In this document: positions 7,655 through 14,673 of the stretch, in pieces
How the letters are laid out: the number at the start of each line of letters is the position of its first letter
How positions within the stretch are numbered: the stretch's first letter is position 1
Assembly (NCBI GenBank): GCA_949096025.1
Contig: CARXKP010000018.1
Location: 1-20,750 of the forward strand
DNA length: 20,750 bases
Direction of reading: 5' to 3'
DNA from: an uncultured Eubacteriales bacterium
Lineage (GTDB): Bacteria; Bacillota; Clostridia; Christensenellales; UBA1242
Made by a program: the position numbers and the translations under genes
Notes under the pieces: model-generated
The model's database searches: none
Seen by the model: the letters and a program-made list of their open reading frames with translations, nothing else
What the model was told of the DNA's origin: nothing

Positions 7655-7683
7655 ATTTTATCACAAAATTTTTATTTTTCCAA
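7655..7683 (-). promoter_or_regulatory. Promoter of the smr-sufC-sufB operon
   Basis: On the minus strand, TTGGAA (7678-7683), a 17-bp spacer and TAAAAT (7655-7660) with an extended TG. It lies 18 nt before the GTG start of smr, with the AGGAGG site between. No clear Rrf2/IscR-type operator is visible. Confidence 0.65.
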
Positions 7684-7816
7684 GTGTATTAAGCCTATCT
7701 TGTATAAACTTTAGCCCTATAAAGTAATTTTTTCATTTAGAATGGTAGTTTAATTTGAAATGGTTTTTGAAGTTATAGTTACTTAGCACAATTATAAAAA
7801 ATACTCTTAAAAAAAT

Positions 7817-7845
7817 TTGCTTATTTAAAATGGAAATGATAAAAT
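7817..7845 (+). promoter_or_regulatory. Promoter of dus, implying a leaderless mRNA
   Basis: TTGCTT (7817-7822), a 17-bp spacer and TAAAAT (7840-7845) with extended TGA. The ATG of dus begins exactly 6 nt after the -10, the same geometry as engB, and there is no Shine-Dalgarno sequence. The rest of the divergent gap (7684-7816) shows nothing recognisable. Confidence 0.7.
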
Positions 7846-7851
7846 ATAGTT

Positions 7852-8781
7852 ATGCTTATTGGAAAGATTGATTTTGGTGGGAATTTAATACTTGCGCCTA
7901 TGGCAGGAGTAAGTGATATAGGGTTTAGAGATGTTTGCTCTTACTTTGGGGCGGATGCAACCTACAGCGAGATGTTATCTGCTAGAGCAATGCATCACAA
8001 CCCCAAAAAGACAGCACTTATGACTATTTATTCACCAAGAGAAAGGATAAAGATTGGACAAATATTTGGACACGAACCTGAAATAATGGCCGAAGCGATA
8101 AACAATCCACTTTTATCTCATTATGATATAATAGATATAAATATGGGTTGTCCTGCACCAAAAATAGTAAAAAATGGAGAGGGCTCGGCACTGCTTAAAG
8201 ATTTGCCACTTGCAAGTAAAATAATTTCGACTTGCGTAAAGGCTTCTTCTAGACCAGTTTCAGTAAAGATTAGGCTTGGCTGGTCGAGTGACAACTCTTT
8301 AGAGATTGGGAGAATGTGTGAAGAAAGTGGAGCGAGTTTTATAACTTTGCACTCAAGAACCACAGAGCAAGGGTATAGTGGACAAGCGGATTATGAAGCA
8401 ATAGCAAGACTTAAAAGTGCTTTAAAAATTCCAGTTATCGGGAATGGTGATGTGTGTGATAAAATAAGTTATGAGAATATTCTCAAGACCGGAGTCGATG
8501 GAGTTATGATAGGTCGAGCCTCGCAAGGAAAGCCTTATATATTTAGTCAGCTTAAAAATCTTGATTACAATGATGATTTAATGCCTATTTTGCATAGACA
8601 TATTAAACTTTTAAGAGAGCATTATGATGAAGAATTTATCACCAAATATATGAGGAAACATTTATTGTGGTATGCAAGTTTTCTAAAAGGTGAGGATAGA
8701 ATCAAGGTTGCTACAAGTCTAGCAATAGATAAATCACTTGAGATAATTGAGTGTGCTTTGTGTGAAAAAGCACAAAAATAG
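7852..8781 (+). CDS. dus: tRNA-dihydrouridine synthase, DusB type
   Basis: A 309-residue FMN-dependent enzyme that reduces uridine to dihydrouridine in the tRNA D-loop using NAD(P)H. The TIM-barrel features appear in order: LAPMAGVSDIGFR (residues 14-26); INMGCPAPKIVKNGEGSALL with catalytic Cys100; SVKIRLGW; LHSRTTEQGYSGQADY; VIGNGDV; and the phosphate-binding GVMIGRASQGKPYIF. A helical RNA-binding domain fills the last 70 residues. The motif set fits the DusB branch common in Bacillota, but I do not assign a target position. The gene appears leaderless and monocistronic; pgk follows after 71 nt with its own strong ribosome site. Confidence 0.95.
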   Translation: MLIGKIDFGGNLILAPMAGVSDIGFRDVCSYFGADATYSEMLSARAMHHNPKKTALMTIYSPRERIKIGQIFGHEPEIMAEAINNPLLSHYDIIDINMGCPAPKIVKNGEGSALLKDLPLASKIISTCVKASSRPVSVKIRLGWSSDNSLEIGRMCEESGASFITLHSRTTEQGYSGQADYEAIARLKSALKIPVIGNGDVCDKISYENILKTGVDGVMIGRASQGKPYIFSQLKNLDYNDDLMPILHRHIKLLREHYDEEFITKYMRKHLLWYASFLKGEDRIKVATSLAIDKSLEIIECALCEKAQK

Positions 8782-8852
8782 TAAAAATTTTGCTAAAAAA
8801 TGATAAATTTTAAGCAAATTAACAAAATAAAAACAAAAAAAGGAGAATTTTT

Positions 8853-10034
8853 ATGAAAAGAACAGTTAAAGATCTTGTAGGATTAAAAGGAAAAGTCGTA
8901 TTACTCAGAGTGGACTTCAATGTCCCAATGGATGAGACAAGAAAAATTTTAGATAGCACTAGAATTGACAATGCTCTTCCAACTATAAATTATTTAATAG
9001 AACAAAAAGCAAGAGTGGTTATTTTATCACACCTAGGCAGACCAAAAGGATTTGAAGTTCAAAAATCACTTTGGCCTGTTGCTATGGAACTTATGAATAA
9101 ACTTCCTTGCAATGTTGATTTTTGCAATGCAGTCATTGGAGATGAGGTAAAGTATAGAATTAAATATCTAAAAGAGGGAAATGTTCTTCTTCTTGAAAAC
9201 ACTCGTTTCTATGAAGGTGAAGATAAGTGCGATATGGACTTTGCTAGGGAAATCGCAGCACTTGGTGATATTTATGTTAATGATGCCTTTGGTACTGCTC
9301 ATAGAAAAAATGCTTCCACATATGCTCTTGCTAGACTTATGCCAAATGCTATAGGTCTTCTTATGGAGAAAGAAATTGAAAATCTTTCTAAAGTTATTGA
9401 AAATCCCAAAAGACCTTTTGTTGCTATTTTAGGTGGAGCAAAGGTAGATAGTAAAATTCAAATTATAGATAAACTTCTTGAAATTGCTGATACAATTATA
9501 ATTGGTGGAGCAATGGCTTACACATTCCTACTTGCAAGAGGAGAGATGGTAGGTATGAGTTTAGTTCAAAATGACTATATTGAATATGCAAGACAAACAC
9601 TAATCAAAGCGGAGGAAGCAGGCAAGAAAATTTTGCTTCCTATTGACCACGTTGGTGTTAGCACAAGCGATAGAAAGAGTACAGTGTATAAAGTTAAAAC
9701 TCTTAAAGGTGATCTTGCAGGTTATGATATTGGTGAAGAAACTATAGAACTGTATAGAAATGAAATCAATAATGCCAGCCAGATTTTCTGGAATGGTCCT
9801 GTTGGAATGTTTGAAAAACCTGAATTTGCCAATGGAACAAAGAAAATTGCTGAGGCGATTGCTAATTCAAATGCCTATAGTGTTGTTGGTGGTGGCGACA
9901 CTGTTAGTGCAATCAATTCATTTGGTACGGCAAAAGGCTTTGATTTTATTTCAACTGGTGGCGGTGCTAGTATGGAGTTCTTTGAAAACGGAACTCTTCC
10001 TTGTATTGAGGTTATTCAAGAAAAAATTAGATAA
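8853..10034 (+). CDS. pgk: Phosphoglycerate kinase
   Basis: A 393-residue glycolytic enzyme converting 1,3-bisphosphoglycerate and ADP to 3-phosphoglycerate and ATP; the length is normal for bacterial PGK. The family motifs are all present: LLRVDFNVPMD near the start, LSHLGRPKG, LLENTRFYEGE, YVNDAFGTAHR, AILGGAKVDSKI, GGAMAYTFL, FWNGPVGMFE, GGGDT and FISTGGGASMEF. These cover the substrate-binding N-domain and the nucleotide-binding C-domain with hinge. An AAAGGAG site precedes the ATG. A convincing promoter was not found in the 71-nt upstream gap. tpiA follows after 61 nt, so the two genes probably share a transcript. Confidence 0.98.
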   Translation: MKRTVKDLVGLKGKVVLLRVDFNVPMDETRKILDSTRIDNALPTINYLIEQKARVVILSHLGRPKGFEVQKSLWPVAMELMNKLPCNVDFCNAVIGDEVKYRIKYLKEGNVLLLENTRFYEGEDKCDMDFAREIAALGDIYVNDAFGTAHRKNASTYALARLMPNAIGLLMEKEIENLSKVIENPKRPFVAILGGAKVDSKIQIIDKLLEIADTIIIGGAMAYTFLLARGEMVGMSLVQNDYIEYARQTLIKAEEAGKKILLPIDHVGVSTSDRKSTVYKVKTLKGDLAGYDIGEETIELYRNEINNASQIFWNGPVGMFEKPEFANGTKKIAEAIANSNAYSVVGGGDTVSAINSFGTAKGFDFISTGGGASMEFFENGTLPCIEVIQEKIR

Positions 10035-10095
10035 AATCCATTTTTCAAAATGAAATACAAATAAAATAATATTTGAGTTTGTAATAGGAGATATT

Positions 10096-10845
10096 ATGAA
10101 AAAAATCATAGGAAATTTTAAAATGAACAAAACGAATAGTGAAATTAAAGAATACATTATGAATTTTGTTTCTAAGGTAGATAAAAGTCGTGCAGAAATT
10201 ATTTTATGCCTACCAAGTACAGCACTTTCTACTGCAAAATATTTGCTTGATGGTAGTGGAATAGCAATAGGGGCTGAAAATCTATGCGATGAAGAGGGTG
10301 GAAAAAATACAGGAGAAGTTAGCGGTGAGATGCTTAAAGATTGTGGTGCAGAGTATGTTATTATTGGTCATAGTGAAAGACGAGTAAAGTATAGAGAAAA
10401 TAATCGTTCTATAAATAAAAAAATAAAGATTGCACTTAAAAATCGAATTAAAGTTATCTTTTGTATAGGTGAAAGTCTTGCCGAAAAGAATTTAATGAAG
10501 ACGGCAGAGGTATTAAAAACTCAACTTGAAGATGCTTTGAAAGGCCTTTATGAAAACGAACTTGAAAATATAGTTATTGCATACGAGCCAGTTTGGGCAA
10601 TCGGAACAGGTAAAATTCCTATGAATAAGGACATAGAGGATGCAGTGAAAACTATCCGCAAGGTTATAGCTGATGATTTTTCTAATAAAGCGGCAGAAAA
10701 AATTGAAGTGGTTTATGGCGGTAGTGTAGATAATAAGAATTGCGGTTCTATATCTAAAATTAAAAGCATTAATGGTTTGCTGGTTGGTGGAGCGTGTCTT
10801 GATCCTATCAATTTCTGCCAGTTAATCAGGGATACAAAGGCATAG
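10096..10845 (+). CDS. tpiA: Triosephosphate isomerase
   Basis: A 249-residue TIM-barrel enzyme interconverting dihydroxyacetone phosphate and glyceraldehyde 3-phosphate. Active-site residues are in place: Asn7 and Lys9 in GNFKMNK (usually GNWKMNK, here Trp to Phe), His92 in IIGHSERR, and Glu164 in AYEPVWAIGTGK, where the flexible phosphate-gripping loop 6 follows. VYGGSV and GLLVGGACL supply the C-terminal phosphate site. AGGAG precedes the ATG. It lies between pgk and a membrane protein gene that begins 15 nt after its stop, which indicates co-transcription. Confidence 0.98.
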   Translation: MKKIIGNFKMNKTNSEIKEYIMNFVSKVDKSRAEIILCLPSTALSTAKYLLDGSGIAIGAENLCDEEGGKNTGEVSGEMLKDCGAEYVIIGHSERRVKYRENNRSINKKIKIALKNRIKVIFCIGESLAEKNLMKTAEVLKTQLEDALKGLYENELENIVIAYEPVWAIGTGKIPMNKDIEDAVKTIRKVIADDFSNKAAEKIEVVYGGSVDNKNCGSISKIKSINGLLVGGACLDPINFCQLIRDTKA

Positions 10846-10860
10846 AAATTTGAGGATAAA

Positions 10861-11724
10861 ATGATTAAAAAAGTATTTAAAGGGACATTTTTTGTTGCTG
10901 TAATATTTCTATTTGTTTTCCTTTTTATGCCTATGGGCAAACTATCAGTTTCTTATGGTGATGAAGCCAACAACTCAGATAACTATATAGCAGAACTTAG
11001 GCAAAGTTATGTAGATGGAAAGTTTGAAAAAGGGCTTGAGGTTGGTATTGACTATAATTCTTTGCATTTAGAAAGTGAAGAATTATCTTTATTTAAAACA
11101 AACCTCAGTTCAGCACTAAAAGAAATTTTGAATTACGAAAAGAATTATATTACACAAATATACAATGAAAGTGAAGATAAAAAGTATTCTCCTATAGAGG
11201 ATATTGTTTTTGGTGAAATAGAACAAGGGGAAGATTATTTTTACTTTGGTATTACCTTTTCTTCTATCGAGGCCTATAAATATTATTACTCTGACTTAAT
11301 TTCTGAAATTAATGACGGATTTTTAATAACAAGCTTAAAAGTAAAGATGGTATCTCCTTTTAATATAGTTGTTGACGAACTTAATACTACAAAAAGTAAT
11401 TTTTATTTAAAAAAAATTTATTCAGCCTGCAAAGGGTTATCAATAGAGGATAGTATAAAAACAAATTATAAGCCTAAGTTTATGTTTGATTTTGTTTCAG
11501 GAAGGAGCAATTATTGGTCAGATTGTGAAGGCTTATATGTAGATAATGCCGGTTATTACCATTACATTTGGGGTACGAGCAAGGAGTTTACTGAGATGAA
11601 TTTGCATTTAAACTATGCAAACAAGGGCTGGTGGTACTTGCTTGGTTTAACAATTCCACTTGCTTGTATGGGAGTTAGTATAGTTATAATTTTATTAAAT
11701 GATAAAAATAAAAAGAGGAAATAA
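10861..11724 (+). CDS. Unknown protein with membrane segments at both ends
   Basis: I do not recognise this 287-residue protein. A hydrophobic stretch at about residues 8-27, after a Lys-rich start, is a signal peptide or first membrane segment. A second at about 259-280 is followed by the basic tail NDKNKKRK, as expected for a C-terminal anchor with its tail in the cytosol. The roughly 230 residues between should face outside. They are rich in Tyr, Ser and acidic residues and contain no cysteine-based lipobox and no motif I can name. GAGG precedes the ATG. The gene sits 15 nt after tpiA and 15 nt before radC, so it is probably part of the same operon, although its role in glycolysis or DNA repair is not evident. 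Confidence 0.72.
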   Translation: MIKKVFKGTFFVAVIFLFVFLFMPMGKLSVSYGDEANNSDNYIAELRQSYVDGKFEKGLEVGIDYNSLHLESEELSLFKTNLSSALKEILNYEKNYITQIYNESEDKKYSPIEDIVFGEIEQGEDYFYFGITFSSIEAYKYYYSDLISEINDGFLITSLKVKMVSPFNIVVDELNTTKSNFYLKKIYSACKGLSIEDSIKTNYKPKFMFDFVSGRSNYWSDCEGLYVDNAGYYHYIWGTSKEFTEMNLHLNYANKGWWYLLGLTIPLACMGVSIVIILLNDKNKKRK

Positions 11725-11739
11725 AGTTTAGGGGGCTTT

Positions 11740-12492
11740 ATGGCAAAAGATGAAAAGAATATTCATTCAGGACATAGAGAAAGGCTTTTAGAAACTGTTT
11801 GTAATGTTGGCTTGCAGTGCTTGAGCAAAATTCAAATTATGGAATTTATACTTTTTTATATTTTTCCTAGAGGCGATGTAAATCCTTTAGCACATAGGTT
11901 ACTAGACAAGTTTAAAAACATTTCTTTTGTTTTAGATGCCTCCGTTGAAGATTTAATGGCAGTTAGAGGTATGGGTAGAACTTCTGCAAGAAAGTTAAGA
12001 TCTCTTGTAGAAATATTTAATGTTTATACATCCTCTAAAGCAAGTAGAAAGGGTGGGCTGAATACTTTTGGTGATATTTATGATTATGCTGAAAATTTGT
12101 TAAGATATAAGACTACTGAAGAATTTTATGTTTTTGGATTTGATAATAAAGGTGACTATGTTGCTGATAGATGCTTAGCGCGTGGAACATTAAATATGGT
12201 TGGTATTGAAATGAGAGAAATTAGTAATTTTATTAATACTTATAAAGTTCCAGTTGTTTATGTAGCACATAATCATCCAGGTGGGACCTGTGTCGCATCT
12301 ACTCAAGATAAACTAGCGGCACAGCAATTAAGAAGAAAGTTTGAATTTAATGGCTGTGAACTTAGAGATAATTTTATTGTAGGTGACGATGGAATATATA
12401 GTATAGACGAAAATATGATGAAAAGAGTGTTTACAAGTAATGAGCGTTTTGCAGATATTGTTTCAATGTTGAATAAAAGTGATAGATATTAA
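11740..12492 (+). CDS. radC: RadC-family JAB/MPN-domain protein
   Basis: A 250-residue RadC (UPF0758) family protein. Residues 10-90 contain the HRERLL start and a helix-hairpin-helix (LMAVRGMGRTSARKL, about 72-86), a DNA-binding element. The C-terminal JAB/MPN metalloprotease-like domain holds VAHNHPGGTCVASTQDK, with His177, His179 and Asp190 as zinc ligands; the usual HxHPSG is HNHPGG here. The molecular function of RadC is unsettled, and its early assignment to DNA repair was later questioned. An AGGGGG site precedes the ATG. It is the last gene of the apparent pgk-tpiA-unknown-radC series. No obvious terminator follows before the tRNA-Ser promoter. Confidence 0.92.
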   Translation: MAKDEKNIHSGHRERLLETVCNVGLQCLSKIQIMEFILFYIFPRGDVNPLAHRLLDKFKNISFVLDASVEDLMAVRGMGRTSARKLRSLVEIFNVYTSSKASRKGGLNTFGDIYDYAENLLRYKTTEEFYVFGFDNKGDYVADRCLARGTLNMVGIEMREISNFINTYKVPVVYVAHNHPGGTCVASTQDKLAAQQLRRKFEFNGCELRDNFIVGDDGIYSIDENMMKRVFTSNERFADIVSMLNKSDRY

Positions 12493-12532
12493 AGATAAAA
12501 AAATAAAAATATAAAAAATTATTAAAAAATAC

Positions 12533-12561
12533 TTGAAAAAAGACAACACTTTGTGTATAAT
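12533..12561 (+). promoter_or_regulatory. Promoter of tRNA-Ser
   Basis: TTGAAA (12533-12538), a 17-bp spacer and TATAAT (12556-12561). The predicted start near 12568 leaves a leader of about 85 nt before the tRNA. The spacer contains the left arm of an 11-bp inverted repeat. Confidence 0.72.
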
Positions 12562-12643
12562 ATAAAAAGTAAAGTAAATAAAAACTTTATAAAAAAAACG
12601 ATGCAAAGATGACTATTAAAAAAATAGACATAAAAGTGTTGTC
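12542..12643. repeat. 11-bp inverted repeat spanning the tRNA-Ser promoter and leader
   Basis: GACAACACTTT (12542-12552) is repeated perfectly inverted as AAAGTGTTGTC (12633-12643), 80 nt apart. The left arm overlaps the -35/-10 spacer and so lies upstream of transcription; the right arm ends 9 nt before the tRNA. It cannot form an RNA hairpin from the predicted start. It could be an operator pair or the ends of a 102-bp miniature element. No target-site duplication is seen. Confidence 0.45.
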
Positions 12644-12652
12644 ATAAGAAAT

Positions 12653-12740
12653 GGAGAGTTGGCTGAGCGGTCGAAAGCGGCGGTCTTGAAAACCGTTGAT
12701 GTGAAAGCATCCTGGGGTTCGAATCCCTAACTCTCCGCCA
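12653..12740 (+). tRNA. tRNA-Ser (anticodon TGA)
   Basis: An 88-nt class II tRNA. The acceptor GGAGAGT pairs with ACTCTCC. The anticodon loop is CTTGAAA with TGA at 12687-12689. The long variable arm is GATG-TGAAAG-CATC. The T loop is TTCGAAT and the encoded end is GCCA. It reads UCN serine codons. The accessory restriction-modification block starts directly downstream. Confidence 0.96.
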
Positions 12741-12743
12741 ATC

Positions 12744-12790
12744 AAAACCTAAATCGAACACCTAAAAAGTTTGGTTTAGGTTTTATTTTT
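12744..12790 (+). terminator. Terminator of tRNA-Ser
   Basis: A 16-bp stem with two G-U pairs (12744-12759 with 12769-12784), a 9-nt loop and a T-rich tail, beginning 4 nt after the tRNA CCA. The left arm contains one copy of the 13-bp inverted repeat that brackets the accessory block, and the right arm contains the -35 of the next gene. Confidence 0.82.
12746..12758 (+). repeat. Left copy of the 13-bp inverted repeat bracketing the accessory block
   Basis: AACCTAAATCGAA, perfectly inverted at 15846-15858. It begins 6 nt after tRNA-Ser and lies inside the terminator stem. Confidence 0.55.
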
Positions 12791-12798
12791 GCTATAAT
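12771..12798 (+). promoter_or_regulatory. Promoter of the small gene at 12819
   Basis: TTGGTT (12771-12776), a 16-bp spacer and TATAAT (12793-12798) with extended TGC. The -35 lies within the tRNA-Ser terminator. An AAAGGAGG ribosome site follows at 12804-12811. Confidence 0.65.
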
Positions 12799-12818
12799 AT
12801 ACAAAAGGAGGATAGTCT

Positions 12819-13124
12819 ATGAATAATCAAGTTATAGATGCAATTATTAAATATCTTGAATCAAAATCACAATTAACAGAATATGAAAAGGATATTATTG
12901 ATACCTCTAGGGAGATAAATAAATTTCCAGAAGATAGAGATGGTATTTTAAAACAATTAAGTAAAAATAAAAAATATAATATTGAAAAAGAAGAATTGCT
13001 TTTAGCAGAAGCACAAACTCAAATGAAAGCAGTTATCAAACCTATTACTGAACTTTCAAACGACGAGTTAAAAGGTAATTTATATAATCAATTATTGATT
13101 ATGTGTTCAAAATACAAGTATTAA
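12819..13124 (+). CDS. Small unknown cytosolic protein
   Basis: A 101-residue protein with a strong AAAGGAGG site 7 nt before the ATG and its own extended -10 promoter, so it is very likely expressed. It is highly charged, almost entirely helical by composition, and has no signal peptide, cysteine cluster or helix-turn-helix pattern that I can see. Residues 1-60 are rich in Lys, Glu, Ile and Leu with heptad-like spacing, so a short coiled coil or helical bundle is plausible. The ending SKYKY is basic. It is the first gene of the accessory block, between tRNA-Ser and the restriction genes. It could be an accessory or control protein of the restriction system, but no sequence signature shows this. 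Confidence 0.65.
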   Translation: MNNQVIDAIIKYLESKSQLTEYEKDIIDTSREINKFPEDRDGILKQLSKNKKYNIEKEELLLAEAQTQMKAVIKPITELSNDELKGNLYNQLLIMCSKYKY

Positions 13125-13398
13125 AAGTGGCGGTTTATGCCGCGAAAGGTGCTTGACAGGAAAAAATGAAAGCATAATCTCAAAAAGGCAAAAGAAATAA
13201 GAGTATAAATCTTGTTTCTTTCGTTTATAATTTTAGTTTTTTTGTGTAATCAACTATTTTTAGTTGATTGGCTAATTAGACATGCGTTTGTTGGCCAGTT
13301 GAGTATAGCGAAGTCGTTTGTATCAAGACACGCAACGCCTAAATGCCAAATAAAATTTTATTATTCTGCTTTAAAGAGTAGCTTTATAAAAACTTTTA
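13125..13398. other. Intergenic stretch of the accessory block
   Basis: There is no supported gene here. It holds a GCGG/CCGC mini-hairpin near 13134-13147 and a 9-bp stem-loop (13248-13256 with 13261-13269, loop TTTT) without a T tail. A minus-strand frame over about 13265-13355 is open and protein-like but lacks a start signal. It may be debris of an older gene or a repeat copy. Confidence 0.4.
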
Positions 13399-13407
13399 TG
13401 CTATAAT
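13399..13407 (+). promoter_or_regulatory. Extended -10 promoter of the restriction-modification genes
   Basis: TGCTATAAT with only a weak -35 candidate. An AAGGAG ribosome site (13417-13422) and the ATG at 13429 follow. No C-box-like operator of a controller protein was found. Confidence 0.6.
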
Positions 13408-13428
13408 ATCCTTTATAAGGAGTTCATT

Positions 13429-14673
13429 ATGAATCTTAAAAGTCAACAATTAAGAAGTGATTTAAGTCTGGAAATAGATTTTGACCAAACTTTAACTCAA
13501 ACGCAAATTAAAGAAAAGTTAACCGAAATTTTAGGAAAAGAAAATTGCTCAGAAGAAATCATTGCTAATCGTAAGGTGTTTGTTTATTTAAACGATGATG
13601 GGATCAAACAAGTTTTGTTATTTGCTAATATCTCTTATTTGGGCGGTGATGGTGCGCACCCTATTTTTAAAAAAAGAATTCAATTACAAATGTCTTTTAA
13701 AGACGTTGCATTGGATGTTTCTAGTAAAACAAATTATTTTGTTAGATTTTTAGGAGTTTATCATTATAAAGGCAACATAGCGTTTGTTGATTTTGTAAAA
13801 GATTCATATCTAAAAAAGAAAATGCATAATTCTACTGCCCATGTGTATGTTAACGATTTATATCAAGGAATGAAAAATGGTGTCTTTAAAAAGATTGATA
13901 AAAACAATAATTTATTATATGTTGTAAGATATACAAAGTTAAAAGATTATCTTAATGATAATATTGTTGTTCAAAACAAAATTACAAAGATATTTGAATT
14001 GTTTACAAATTTTAATTATGGCTTTCCTTTTGGTCAATGGTTAGAAGCAATAAAATGCGTTGAAGAAATGAGAAATAAATCATGGTCGCAGTGGGCTCAA
14101 TCAGAATGGGCTGGTTGGTTTTTAGAATATCGTTTTTATATTTATACAAAAGAAAATAATACGGATAGTTATTGTAAATATATTAGACAAAAAGGACAAT
14201 CAGATTTAGATTTTGATTTATGGTTTAATGAAGTTTCATTTTTTGGTGATTTAAAGTCAGAAAGTCTTTCTTCTAGTGCAATATTAGGCAACGATAAAGC
14301 AAGTGTTCTAGAAGCAATAAATACTTATGATAAATTTTGGTATGTCGTATATGAACATGATACTATAAAAGATAAAGATAAAAACTATGAAGCAAGTAAA
14401 TTTATAAATCAACTAAAATTAGATAATGGCAAGTGGCCAAAAGGAAAACCTTTTGATCCTCATTCATACGGAGATAAATTAAAACATTCTATAAATTATA
14501 CAAAGATGTATATTATCGAAGTTAACAGAATCAATTATGGTGAAGTTCTTTCCGATTTTAACCAAGGAAAACAACCTAATGGCAATCCTAGAAAACAAAA
14601 AGTTTCTATATCAAAGAAAATTTTAGATAACTTTATTATTTATAAATACGACTATAAGGGAAAAATATGTTAA
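13429..14673 (+). CDS. Putative type II restriction endonuclease
   Basis: A 414-residue cytosolic protein of a family I cannot name. Its role is inferred from the cytosine methyltransferase that overlaps its 3' end by 7 nt (ATGTTAA). Residues 1-190 form a mixed alpha/beta region that could bind DNA. The likely nuclease core lies at residues 200-280: a helix with SEWAGWFLEYRF (Glu226, Glu233), then DLDFDLWFNEVSFF and GDLKSE, where Asp261 or Asp263 and Asp274-x-Lys276 would make a PD-(D/E)XK site. The C-terminal part is Lys-rich. AAGGAG and an extended -10 precede the ATG. The recognition sequence is not predictable. A methyl-dependent nuclease or a second specificity protein are alternatives. 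Confidence 0.68.
   Translation: MNLKSQQLRSDLSLEIDFDQTLTQTQIKEKLTEILGKENCSEEIIANRKVFVYLNDDGIKQVLLFANISYLGGDGAHPIFKKRIQLQMSFKDVALDVSSKTNYFVRFLGVYHYKGNIAFVDFVKDSYLKKKMHNSTAHVYVNDLYQGMKNGVFKKIDKNNNLLYVVRYTKLKDYLNDNIVVQNKITKIFELFTNFNYGFPFGQWLEAIKCVEEMRNKSWSQWAQSEWAGWFLEYRFYIYTKENNTDSYCKYIRQKGQSDLDFDLWFNEVSFFGDLKSESLSSSAILGNDKASVLEAINTYDKFWYVVYEHDTIKDKDKNYEASKFINQLKLDNGKWPKGKPFDPHSYGDKLKHSINYTKMYIIEVNRINYGEVLSDFNQGKQPNGNPRKQKVSISKKILDNFIIYKYDYKGKIC

Noticed and set aside
8782..8852. An imperfect stem (TTTTGCT ... AGCAAA) between dus and pgk as a terminator
   Set aside because: The arms are short and AT-rich, the loop is long and there is no T tail.
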